This document shows positions 5,994 through 5,997 of a stretch of DNA of 5,997 bases, one piece after another. The notes under the pieces are model-generated. The model did not search any database. It worked only from the letters and a program-made list of their open reading frames with translations, and was not told where the DNA came from. Source of the DNA: an uncultured Lachnospiraceae bacterium (lineage in GTDB: Bacteria > Bacillota > Clostridia > Lachnospirales > Lachnospiraceae); assembly GCA_949283905.1 (NCBI GenBank), contig CASDUB010000248.1, positions 1 through 5,997 on the forward strand. Reading direction: 5' to 3'. The position numbers were made by a program, and so were the translations under genes. The number at the start of each line of letters is the position of its first letter. Position 1 is the stretch's first letter.

Positions 5994-5997
5994 ATGA

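Overview
The window looks like chromosomal DNA from a low-GC Gram-positive anaerobe of the class Clostridia; the family level (Lachnospiraceae or Oscillospiraceae-like) is a guess. The pointers are AT-rich spacers, strong AGGAGG-type ribosome sites, an 876-residue pyruvate phosphate dikinase of the Clostridium symbiosum type, and a Lgt-family protein of divergent type. All recognised genes are on the minus strand, so the genes are transcribed from right to left. I see no tRNA, rRNA, CRISPR array, insertion sequence or phage gene.

Right part (5993 to 4250, minus strand). A 480-residue protein joins a seven-helix Lgt-type membrane domain (prolipoprotein diacylglyceryl transferase family) to a complete HAD phosphatase of the phosphoglycolate-phosphatase type. 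Its 3' end overlaps by 28 bases the start of a gene for an 87-residue, very acidic protein of unknown function. A hairpin terminator follows at once, so these two genes form the end of one transcription unit whose promoter lies outside the window.

Middle part (4214 to 1299). ppdK has its own promoter (TTGACA, TAGAAT with an extended -10) and a consensus Shine-Dalgarno, and is followed by two successive hairpin terminators. It is a monocistronic, probably well expressed central-metabolism gene interconverting pyruvate and PEP. All catalytic motifs are present.

Left part (1140 to 1). After an AT-rich spacer, a second unit starts from a good promoter-like sequence (TTGAAT, 16 bases, TATAAT). 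Its first gene is a complete RbsC-type sugar ABC permease, followed after 12 bases by the first 14 codons of the partner ATPase gene, cut by the window edge. No substrate-binding-protein gene lies upstream, so it must be downstream or elsewhere. This unit is visibly more AT-rich than ppdK.

The most unusual item is the Lgt-HAD fusion: the Lgt half has Tyr at the position of the essential His and Cys at a conserved Asn, so its enzymatic activity cannot be assumed. The rest is ordinary housekeeping and transport. I do not see a wholly new multi-gene system.
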